This document shows positions 25,803 to 33,600 of a DNA stretch of 64,000 nucleotides, one piece after another. The stretch spans positions 2,972,501-3,036,500 of the forward strand of contig NZ_CP080269.1 of NCBI RefSeq assembly GCF_019431355.1, read 5' to 3'. The notes beneath the pieces were generated by a model that had not been told where the DNA came from, searched no databases, and worked only from the letters and a program-made list of their open reading frames with translations. Position 1 is the stretch's first letter. Each line of letters starts with the position of its first letter. A program made the translations under genes and the position numbers. This DNA comes from Paenibacillus sp. R14(2021) (GTDB lineage: Bacteria; Bacillota; Bacilli; Paenibacillales; Paenibacillaceae).

Positions 25803-26498
25803 TTAGCCAGCAATTTGGTGCCGGTCGCCGACCTGCGCCAGCGGATGAACGATCAAATCGCCGCTGTACTCTACGCGGCCGATCTCACAGCCTGGACCGA
25901 TAATAACGGTTCGGCCGCGGACGACAGCTGCCGTGGTCTGTTCCAGCTCAATGATGTCGCCTTCGATGAGTGAAGCATTCATACGTGCCTGCCAGATCGG
26001 GAGCAATGACTTCATGACGCGCAGCAGCTTGGCGCTGCCGACATGCTTGATGCTTATAACGCCGCCTCGTATGCCTTCTGCCCGTCCCGGCCCTTCCAAT
26101 TGCAGGTCGATGCTTTCACCGGTCAGCCAGCCGTCCACGAGAAATGCGCCTCTCGCCTTGCATTTCTTCGTCTCGCAGCTTCCCTTCATTTTCAAATAAC
26201 CGCCAAGCTGCAGCTCCTCCGTGCAAAGCGAGCCATGAACGTGGATATGACCTTCAAGCTTCACAGCCGGGGACAGCACCGATCCTTCGCACGTAAACTT
26301 GCCGGATGCCTCCAGTTGCTCCGACGCCGTAATGCCTCCTTCTACCGTCGACATGCCGCTTGTCGTAAATGTAAAGCAGTCGATTGCCCCGTTTACCTTG
26401 CATACACCTTCCATCTTGACACTGTAGTAATCACCGCCGCCTGCATGACCGATGCCTGCGATTTGCAAATCCGGACGACTCGTCGTTTTCATATGCAT
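25803..26498 (-). CDS. Bactofilin-like polymer-forming protein, paralogue of its neighbour
   Basis: 231 residues from ATG 26498 (GGGGAG seven bases upstream); an ATG at 26519 lacks a ribosome site, and the shorter start also gives the same MHMK/MHMTMK beginning as the next gene. The same glycine-paced beta-helix is visible (YYSVKMEGVCKVNGAIDCFTF, VEGGITASEQLEASGKFTCEGSV), followed by a C-terminal extension that contains ELEQTTAAVVRGRTVIIGPGCEIGRVEY, closely parallel to the paralogue. The pair probably co-polymerises. It is next to the Tad-like operon, raising the idea of a scaffold that positions that machine. Confidence 0.72.
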   Translation of the reverse strand: MHMKTTSRPDLQIAGIGHAGGGDYYSVKMEGVCKVNGAIDCFTFTTSGMSTVEGGITASEQLEASGKFTCEGSVLSPAVKLEGHIHVHGSLCTEELQLGGYLKMKGSCETKKCKARGAFLVDGWLTGESIDLQLEGPGRAEGIRGGVISIKHVGSAKLLRVMKSLLPIWQARMNASLIEGDIIELEQTTAAVVRGRTVIIGPGCEIGRVEYSGDLIVHPLAQVGDRHQIAG

Positions 26499-26637
26499 TC
26501 CTTCACTCCCCTGGTTCATTCTCTTACTCTCATTATGGCTCGCATCGCCATGAGGAGACAGCGGCGGAAGATGGAACTTGAGCTACGTCCGCAGACGGAT
26601 GGCGCTTGCCTCTTCTGCGGCAGTCCCCGGAAGCGCA

Positions 26638-26662
26638 CAAAAAAAAGAGCCTTGCAGGCCCT
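26638..26662 (-). terminator. Terminator after ndoA
   Basis: Minus-strand AGGGCCT-GCA-AGGCTCT hairpin with one G-U pair, followed by eight T, 30 bases after the ndoA stop. Confidence 0.8.
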
Positions 26663-26693
26663 CATGGTGTGTACGTCTATCGGTAAGATAACT

Positions 26694-27044
26694 TCAAAAA
26701 TCAATAAGACCGACACTGATTTGAAGCGCTTCATCCACCTTACGCATCATTTCATCGTCAAGGTGAGTGATTTTGTCAGTTAAGCGCTGCTTATCAATCG
26801 TTCGAATCTGTTCGAGCAAAAGTACGGAATCCCGGTCGAAGCCATGGGATGCCGCATCGATTTCGACATGCGTCGGCAGCTTCGCCTTCTGAATCTGGGC
26901 GGTAATGGCTGCCACAATGACAGTTGGACTGAAGCGGTTGCCGATATCATTTTGAATGACGAGAACAGGCCGTACTCCACCCTGCTCAGAGCCAACAACA
27001 GGTGACAGGTCCGCAAAAAACACATCGCCGCGTTTAACGATCAA
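26694..27044 (-). CDS. ndoA: Endoribonuclease toxin EndoA/MazF
   Basis: 116 residues, essentially the MazF-family length. It begins [37 protein letters not shown] and the conserved Arg25 (GVRPVLV) plus the [15 protein letters not shown] and [16 protein letters not shown] segments match Bacillus EndoA, which cuts UACAU in mRNA. The start is TTG at 27044, two bases after the antitoxin stop with GGGGTG as ribosome site, so the antitoxin is translated first. A terminator follows. Highly conserved; nothing odd. Confidence 0.95.
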   Translation of the reverse strand: MIVKRGDVFFADLSPVVGSEQGGVRPVLVIQNDIGNRFSPTVIVAAITAQIQKAKLPTHVEIDAASHGFDRDSVLLLEQIRTIDKQRLTDKITHLDDEMMRKVDEALQISVGLIDF

Positions 27045-27046
27045 GC

Positions 27047-27328
27047 TTACACCCCGCTTACGAGTCGGCCGAGCGTATCGCCGGCATCTTCCTCCGCTTG
27101 AAAAGCTTCCGACGCCATTACCAGGTTAATCTTGGCCATCTCCAGATAGCCCCGCTGCATAGAATCTCGAATCTGGCGCTTCTTCCGCTCAATCAAATAC
27201 AGCTTCATAGCCTGACGAATAAATTCGCTTCGGTTCGAGTTTTCTTTGGCGACGATTCCGTCGACTTCCTCCAGCAAATGATCCGGTAAGCTGATCATAA
27301 TCCTTTTGGTATTTTGCAAATTGGCCAC
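27047..27328 (-). CDS. ndoAI: Antitoxin EndoAI, ribbon-helix-helix
   Basis: 93 residues from GTG 27328 (GGGGGTG upstream). The N-terminal strand-helix-helix ([40 protein letters not shown]) is a CopG/MetJ-type DNA-binding fold; the C-terminal helix wraps EndoA and blocks its active site. In Bacillus the gene follows alr; here it does too, but 316 bases away with its own leader full of inverted repeats that could be its autoregulatory sites. Confidence 0.93.
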   Translation of the reverse strand: MANLQNTKRIMISLPDHLLEEVDGIVAKENSNRSEFIRQAMKLYLIERKKRQIRDSMQRGYLEMAKINLVMASEAFQAEEDAGDTLGRLVSGV

Positions 27329-27391
27329 CGAACTCGCACCCCCAAAACATTTCCAGCAAGGTGAACCGGCTATCGCCGTCTATAAGAAGGC

Positions 27392-27403
27392 GAAACGCGT
27401 TTC
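27392..27403. promoter_or_regulatory. Perfect palindrome GAAACGCGTTTC in ndoAI leader
   Basis: A 12-base perfect palindrome 64 bases before the ndoAI start. Ribbon-helix-helix antitoxins bind short palindromes, so it is a candidate operator. Confidence 0.35.
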
Positions 27404-27411
27404 ATCCCGGA

Positions 27412-27452
27412 GAAATATAAGCCTACAGATAGTCAAAAAAGGCTTATATTTC
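27412..27452. promoter_or_regulatory. 12-bp perfect inverted repeat in ndoAI leader
   Basis: GAAATATAAGCC (27412-27423) and GGCTTATATTTC (27441-27452) are exact complements with a 17-base loop. No T-run follows on the minus strand, so it is not an ordinary terminator; RNA structure or operator are both possible. Confidence 0.4.
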
Positions 27453-27644
27453 AAAAAACAGTAACAGTATGTCATTGTTTGGTCCGTATTATACACCCTG
27501 ATATGTATGCGCACCGTATATCAAGTATGCTGCATACATGTATAACCGCAAAGACTTTAACACCAATTTAAACACGCTAATCTACATTATTCGAGACCAG
27601 ACGATAAAATCCTCTTGTCCCAGCGCTAAACCCAGCAAAGAAAA

Positions 27645-28832
27645 TTATTCCACCGTGCGCAGCAGCGGGTTGACGACAGCAATCGTCCTCTGATCTCGGG
27701 TATATACACGCGGAACGCGGGAAGCGATCATGCAGGTCACTTCATAATTAAGCGTTCCGAGCTTATCCGCTACTTCCTCGGCCGAGATGACGGCGTTCCC
27801 CTGCGAGCCAATGAGCACGACCTCTTCCCCGTTAACGACCGGCCCAGGCCCGCCGGCCGAATCCAGCCCAATCATGCACTGGTCCATGCAAATCGTTCCG
27901 AGCACGGGCACACGCCGGCCGCGTAGCAGCACCTCCGCCTTGCCTGTCAGCATGCGGCTGAAACCGTCCGCATAGCCGACCGGAAGCGTTCCGATCGCCT
28001 CGTCGCCTTGTGTTACATACCGGCTGCCATAGCTGATTCCCCAGCCCTTCGGCACTTGCTTGACCATGACGACTTCGGTCTTGAGCGTAAGCACAGGCTT
28101 CAGCGCGATACGCTGCCGGTTCACTTCCGTCGAAGGATACAGGCCGTACATGCTGATTCCTAGGCGAAGCATGCCGCCGCCCATCTCAGGGGTATCGATT
28201 CCTGCAGCGCTGTTCGCTGCATGAATGATCGGAATGTTCAGTGCTTCCGTTCTGAGCTGCTGAACAAGTGCAGTGAAACGCCCGTGCTGCAACTGCGTGT
28301 AGCTCTTATCAGCCTCGTCCGCGCGCGCGTAATGCGTAAACAGCCCCTCGACGTGGAGGTTCGGTTCTTCCATAGCACGACGGATAAAGGCCACCGCATC
28401 CTCGCCGGCCAACTGACCAAGGCGTCCCATTCCCGTATCGATCTTGATGTGCACCGTGAGCTTCTTGCCGCTCGGCAATGCAGCCGCGGCTTCAAGCACG
28501 TCCTCGCGAAACAAAGCTATCGCGATGTCGGCATCCCGGGCAATCGCAAGACCTTCGGGCGGAACATAGCCCAGGACGAGAATCTTGGCCTTCAATCCGG
28601 CCTGCCTCAGCTGAAGCGCCTCATCCAAAAATGCGACACCCAGATAATCGACGCCGCAGCGTTCCGCTTCCCGGGCCGTTTCAACCGCACCATGCCCGTA
28701 GGCATTCGCCTTTACCGAGGCCATAAGCAGCATGCCCCCAGGAATGGCCTTGCGGAAAGCCTGTAGATTATGCGCCAGCGCATCCAACGAAATTTCTGCC
28801 CGCGTCGGGCGATAATAAGCTGCTGTGCTCAC
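27645..28832 (-). CDS. alr: Alanine racemase
   Basis: 395 residues. PLP enzyme making D-alanine for peptidoglycan. The lysine that binds PLP lies in ASVKANAYGHG near residue 40, the C-terminal catalytic Tyr in GWGISYGSRYVT, and the conserved PVLGTICMDQCMI is intact. Start is GTG 28832 with AAGGTGGAG upstream. It lies between the lipoprotein gene and ndoAI, the Bacillus order (ydcC-alr-ndoAI-ndoA). An unusual feature is the long structured leader: a promoter at 29015-29044 and a terminator-like hairpin only 20 bases before the start codon. Confidence 0.96.
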   Translation of the reverse strand: MSTAAYYRPTRAEISLDALAHNLQAFRKAIPGGMLLMASVKANAYGHGAVETAREAERCGVDYLGVAFLDEALQLRQAGLKAKILVLGYVPPEGLAIARDADIAIALFREDVLEAAAALPSGKKLTVHIKIDTGMGRLGQLAGEDAVAFIRRAMEEPNLHVEGLFTHYARADEADKSYTQLQHGRFTALVQQLRTEALNIPIIHAANSAAGIDTPEMGGGMLRLGISMYGLYPSTEVNRQRIALKPVLTLKTEVVMVKQVPKGWGISYGSRYVTQGDEAIGTLPVGYADGFSRMLTGKAEVLLRGRRVPVLGTICMDQCMIGLDSAGGPGPVVNGEEVVLIGSQGNAVISAEEVADKLGTLNYEVTCMIASRVPRVYTRDQRTIAVVNPLLRTVE

Positions 28833-28851
28833 CTTGCTCCACCTTCATTCC

Positions 28852-28889
28852 CAAAAGTAAACGCCTGCCGCGTAGCTGGGCAGGCGTTT
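28852..28889 (-). terminator. Terminator hairpin directly before alr
   Basis: Minus-strand AAACGCCTGCC (28889-28879) is perfectly complementary to GGCAGGCGTTT (28869-28859), followed by TTTACTTTT. It can end the lipoprotein transcript or act as an attenuator of alr, since a promoter lies upstream at 29015-29044. Confidence 0.7.
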
Positions 28890-29014
28890 ATCTCAAAATC
28901 CAAGCCTGATAAGATTCACCCTTATCATTGCGCTTGTATTTCTCCGGAATGAAACAAGCCGCGCCGCCGATCAAGACGGAGCGGACCGTTTCACCTTGTT
29001 AACCCATAACCTTT

Positions 29015-29044
29015 ATGTTAAACGCTAACGCTCGGGGCTGTCAA
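29015..29044 (-). promoter_or_regulatory. Promoter candidate for alr
   Basis: Minus-strand TTGACA (29044-29039), an 18-base gap and TAACAT (29020-29015). The resulting leader would be about 180 bases and contain stems TGAAAC/GTTTCA and GATAAG/CTTATC before the terminator hairpin. Confidence 0.5.
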
Positions 29045-29099
29045 TGAAAGGCTGGGGTCATCGTAATGGGCAAGTGTTGGAAATCCAAGAATGGAACGG

Positions 29100-30440
29100 T
29101 TACTTGGATATCTCGCCTTGAACGGATTGCGCGACTTTAATCATCTCATTCTCTGGCAGGTTTCCGCTCGTAATCCGGAACTCCTTGCCTTCGTACGTCC
29201 ATGTCAGCGTATGCTGCCCCAGCTCTTCGCCGAAGAGTTGACCGTAGGTAAAACCGAGATCGACGAGTTTCCCTGTCGTTGCGGAAACGGCTACATCCTT
29301 CGGCTGCGTCTCGATCAACGTGTATTCATAGTCGCCGGCATAACGGATCATAATGCCCGGATTGCCGCCGAAAACGATATCCTGCTGGTCTTTCTCCGAG
29401 ACGCCGTCCGGTAAATACGATGGCTCCATGCCCGTAAAAGTGCCTTCCGCAGGGGCAACCGCGCCTTCTGCTCCGTCGCTTGAAGCATTATCGGAGGCGT
29501 TGTTGCTGCTGTTGCTGCCATCGGCGTCCGCATTCGTCGCATTCTCGTCCGGACTTGCATTGTCGGTTGACTGGTTCCCATTGTTCGAGCTGTCTGCGTT
29601 CGTTGCGGCATTGTTGGACGGATCGGCGTTATTTTCCGAGTTGTTCGTGCTGTCGTTCGTCGTTATCGTGTTGGCATTCTCGTTCGCTCCGCTATTCGTG
29701 CTGTCGTTCGTCGATGTTGTGTCGGCATTCTCGTTCGCTGCGCCATTCGTGTTATCGGCATTGTTGTCAGGGTCGGCCATCGTCGGCTGATCGCCGCCTG
29801 CTGCCGGCGTGCCCATATTCTTCTGGGTATCGAATACGCCCTTCTCCAGCTTGGAGCCGAATTCAAACGAGTCGAATTTCACCGAGACCATAACCGCATT
29901 ATTCGTATCGCTGACTTCGACTTTATTCGGTGCGTAATCGGATTTGTTCAGCCAAATTTTCTGACGGGCCAAGGTACCGTTCTGATAATTCGCCATGACG
30001 TCGAAGACGTAGGCGTCATTATCTACTGCAAACTGACGGGAGTTGTCCAGCAGAATGCTTTGGACAAGCGTTTGATACAAGTAGACCTGGCCTTGGTTCG
30101 CCGGCCAATCGCTCTGGAACCGGAAGACTTTGTTCAGCCGCGGCGTTAGGACAAATACGCCTTCGTCGTTGCGCAGCACGATCTGCGTAATGTCTTTCTT
30201 CGCATTCGTCAAGGCGATGCGGTAATACTGCGGCTTCTGGTACGAAACATCCACATCGTACTCGAGCGGCTGCTGGCCGGTGAACAACGTCATTTTACCC
30301 TTGCCGTGGTAGCTGTCCAAACCGTTTAACGTTTTGTCCAAATCCTTGACAACCGATTCCGCGTCCTTAGTCCCGCAGCCTGCGAGCACCGCCGTGAGGC
30401 AAAGCAGGATTACTGCGATGAAACTGAATCGACGACGCAT
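29100..30440 (-). CDS. LolA/YdcC-like lipoprotein with Asn-rich linker
   Basis: 446 residues. A lipobox (LAGC) makes Cys22 the anchor on the outer membrane face. Residues ~25-215 form the LolA-like half-barrel of the outer-membrane-lipoprotein-sorting family; ~333-446 resemble the DUF4367-type C-terminal domain. Between them is a ~110-residue linker made almost only of Asn, Ser, Thr, Asp and Ala. Bacillus YdcC is the syntenic homologue (next to alr), a mother-cell sporulation lipoprotein under SigE. A SigE-like promoter lies upstream here, which supports that identity. The linker is longer and simpler than in typical YdcC. Confidence 0.82.
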   Translation of the reverse strand: MRRRFSFIAVILLCLTAVLAGCGTKDAESVVKDLDKTLNGLDSYHGKGKMTLFTGQQPLEYDVDVSYQKPQYYRIALTNAKKDITQIVLRNDEGVFVLTPRLNKVFRFQSDWPANQGQVYLYQTLVQSILLDNSRQFAVDNDAYVFDVMANYQNGTLARQKIWLNKSDYAPNKVEVSDTNNAVMVSVKFDSFEFGSKLEKGVFDTQKNMGTPAAGGDQPTMADPDNNADNTNGAANENADTTSTNDSTNSGANENANTITTNDSTNNSENNADPSNNAATNADSSNNGNQSTDNASPDENATNADADGSNSSNNASDNASSDGAEGAVAPAEGTFTGMEPSYLPDGVSEKDQQDIVFGGNPGIMIRYAGDYEYTLIETQPKDVAVSATTGKLVDLGFTYGQLFGEELGQHTLTWTYEGKEFRITSGNLPENEMIKVAQSVQGEISK

Positions 30441-30555
30441 GAAATCAACCCCTCATCACAATTTTTTAAACGTATCCGGAGCTGTAGAGCAGCCAGTGCG
30501 GATATCTCGCACAGGGCTCGTACGGGACGTGGCCGTTTACGCTCGACTTGTACCA

Positions 30556-30584
30556 TGTGTATGAGGGGACTTGGCCGATTATGC
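30556..30584 (-). promoter_or_regulatory. SigE-type sporulation promoter for the YdcC-like gene
   Basis: Minus-strand GCATAAT (30584-30578), exactly 14 bases, then CATACACA (30563-30556). This fits the SigE pattern (-35 like GHATATT, N14, -10 CATACAHT). The gene start is about 116 bases downstream. Confidence 0.5.
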
Positions 30585-30611
30585 AGACAAGTTGGAGCTT
30601 GTTCGATAAAT

Positions 30612-30657
30612 GGCAGAAGGCCCGGTGCTCTCTCGCGAGATCAACGGGCCTTCTACT
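30612..30657 (-). terminator. Hairpin after the M4 protease gene
   Basis: AGAAGGCCCG pairs with CGGGCCTTCT around a loop that contains the palindrome TCTCGCGAGA, with GGCAG/CTGCC extending the base of the stem. T-tract is weak (CCATTTAT). It separates the protease from the lipoprotein gene. Confidence 0.6.
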
Positions 30658-30671
30658 GCCTTTAATAAGAA

Positions 30672-33600
30672 TTAATTGATAAATGCAAGCTGCTGGAGCA
30701 TTTTGTGCAGAGCAACGACTGCATTGGCGCGTGTCACCGGAAGCGCAGGTTCAAATTGTCCGCGCAAGCCCGTCTCCATGATGCCGCTGCTCAGCATCGT
30801 CTTGACATCGTCCGCCGCCCAGCTTGCTACTGCCGCCGAGTCAGAGACGGCATTGAAGTCGATGGACCGCGATTGAAGCGTCTTGCCCGCTTTGCCGGTA
30901 TAATCGACCGCTCTAGCGATCATAACCGCCATCTCCTGGCGGGTGATGATGCCGTTTGGCGTAAACCTGCCCTTATCATCGCCGATAATGAAGCCGGCTT
31001 TGGCTGCGCCGTCCACGACGCCTGCATACCAAGCCTTCTGATCCACGTCGATGAACCGAAGCGTGCTGCTCTGCGGAATCGTCATGCCGAGCGAACGAAC
31101 CAGCAGCGCGGCGAATTCCGCCCGCGTGACTCGCTGTTCCGGCTTGAAAAGCGTGTCCGTAATGCCGAGAACGACTTTTTTGGAAGCCATGATTTCGATA
31201 TCGTTCTTTGCGGCGTGGTTCTTGATGTCCGAGAACGATTTGGACGCGCTCGTGATCGTATAAATGCTGTTATGGGGCGCCTTGACGTCAACGAAAACAG
31301 CTGTGCCTTCTTTACGTACGAAAGCAGGCACGAAGGTCGATCCTTTGGACACCGGATCATAGACAAGCGCCGTAACATGGTTAGCATCGACGCTGTCGCT
31401 TAAGGAGAATGTCCGGGTCACGTAGGTGCCGTTGAAATCTTTCATTTCAATCGACTTGCCCTGGTTGTCCAGCGTAACCGTAAAATTGAAGGAAGCCGAC
31501 AGTTTCGCGAAGCCCTCTTCTAAAAGCTGCTGCTCAATAGTCGAGTTAAGCGCTGCACCTATCCGTTCCATCGTAATTAAAATATGCACATTTCCTAAAT
31601 CCAGGCCGCTTGCGCCTAAGCTTTGCTTCAGATTGTCGCCGCTAAACGCTTCGAGCGGAAGGGAATACGTGACATCGTTGGATTGGATGACAACCGCTGT
31701 CTGCCCATTGGCTTTGCTCGTTGATGCCAGCAAACTTGCCGGAAGCTCCACCGTCGTCTTGTTACCGATGGTTCCAACAGGGATGACGACCTTCGGCGTA
31801 ATGGACTCGCCATGCTCTTTCTGATAGGTATCCGAGTTTTGCTGCGCATCCTTGAACGCTTGCGCCAATCTATCCGGATTTGGCGTGACCTGATCCACTT
31901 TTTCACCGCTCGTATCTATTTCTTGCTTGATTACGAAATCGTCCGAGCCCAATGTCACCGTGGGGTCAGCAGCTGGTGCAGCAGGAGGAGTGATCATACC
32001 GCCACCTCCGCCTCCACCTCCACCTCCACCTACAGGAGGCGGTGTTCCCCCGCCGCCTCCGCTTGTCGGAATCGGGCAGGCACGGAGACTTGTGCTATTA
32101 GCTGCTGCCGCTTGCGCCGAGATGGCATGCGGACTCGCCTTGCGAGCAGGCTGTTCATTGAGCGAAAACGCTGCGATCGTTACACCCATGTCGTCATTCG
32201 CGTATTCCATGAACAGCTTATTAGCCTCGTCGCCAAGGAAGATCTCTTCTGCATTCGCAGGAACAGCACGTTCGCTCTCCAGCTGAAACGAAGCGTAATT
32301 ATAGGTTCTAAGCTTGCCGTTGTCCAAGGTATAGAACTTCTGCAAATCTTGCGAGAAAACGATGCTTTGGAACGGCTCGATGCTTCTTGAGTAGACCATG
32401 TCGTCTGCTTTAACCGATGAAGTCGTGAAAATCGTGCCAGCTCCGTTAAACAAATAATTGCCGTCCGGAGAAATCCGGAGGTATGTCGACATTGCGTAGT
32501 CGCCATGGTAAGGAGAATCATAGCCGCCGATCGTCGACTTGGGGTCGGTAAACTGAGCGGCCGCGTTAACATTGTACGCATAAATATCCCTAGGGCTAAC
32601 ATCGGTGTTGATGGAATAAAGATGACTTGAGCTGCCCAGCTGCAAATAACTGGCCTCGCGGATCGTCACGGTATCGACCGCCGCCTTCGTCGTACCAGAG
32701 AAGGACGTAAAATTGGTCCATTGTCCCGAGCCTGAGGACACATAGATATTTCCGTCCGCATCCACCACCAGATCAAACGGATCGATCGGCACGTTGAACT
32801 GATCCAGCTTCGTGAGCGTCTCCCCGTTCAATATCGCAATGCTACCCGTTTGATCTTCATTCCACCACGTATAATCGTGAGGCCGATCAACGAGAGCAAC
32901 GTAGAGCTTCCCGTTCGCCCAGTACAGCCGCTCAGGCTGACGATCCATCTCAATGCTCTCAACATCGCCGGTATCGAGGTTCACCGCGTTAACCGTAAAG
33001 CTTTTGTCGGCAATGGTATACACAATCGGCTCAGTTGGATGCTTTATCATCTGCTTCACGTCGCTGTTGATATGCGCCCAATCCTTGCCTGCGGCAATCG
33101 GAAGCGAATTCGTTCGGTTAATGACTGGAACGTTCTTGAATGCATCCAGCTCATTGCCGTTAAAATCTGTCACATTCAAGTACGTTTCCTCATCAGAAGG
33201 CTTATAGGAAACACTGACCTCGTCCGTGGGAGCTACACGATCGGGCAGTGTCAGAACAAGTCTTCTCGCGTTCGAAGTAACATCGATAGGCTGAACGGTG
33301 CTACCGTTGATTTCCAACGAGAAGGTTTCCCTCGTGGAACTATAGGAGGCTTGCACGTATTCATTAAACGTAAGGGTAAGCTTATCGCCGCTCACTCTAG
33401 CCGTGCTGAGCACCGGCTTGGCGGTATCGTCCGATAAGAAATACGTGCTTGTCCAGTCGGATCGCACGCCTTTTAAATCCGTGCTCTTCAAATTGGAAAC
33501 GGACAGCTTGTAGCCATTTTGCGAAACAAGCGCGTTGGTCGTCAAATAGACAACATTCTGATCGTCGCAATCCACTTCGACTTTGCTGATTTGAGGGTCG

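Larger units (their letters stand above)
27329..27644 (-). promoter_or_regulatory. alr-ndoAI intergenic region with several inverted repeats
   Basis: AT-rich 316-base gap with no gene. It holds a TATAAT on the minus strand near 27489, an ATACATGTAT palindrome (27534-27543), an inverted repeat TGTATGC...GCATACA (near 27505-27540), the 12+12 repeat at 27412-27452 and the palindrome at 27392-27403. The layout suits an antitoxin-autoregulated promoter and a structured leader for ndoAI-ndoA. No good -35 for the TATAAT was found, so the exact start is unclear. Confidence 0.45.

Noticed and set aside
25113-26498. One gene split by frameshift rather than two bactofilin genes
   Set aside because: Both have their own ribosome sites, matching N-termini and complete beta-helices, so they are paralogues.
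31995-32060. Poly-Gly/Pro codon run in the M4 protease as a possible frameshift
   Set aside because: The frame is kept before and after it; domains on both sides read correctly, so it is a linker.
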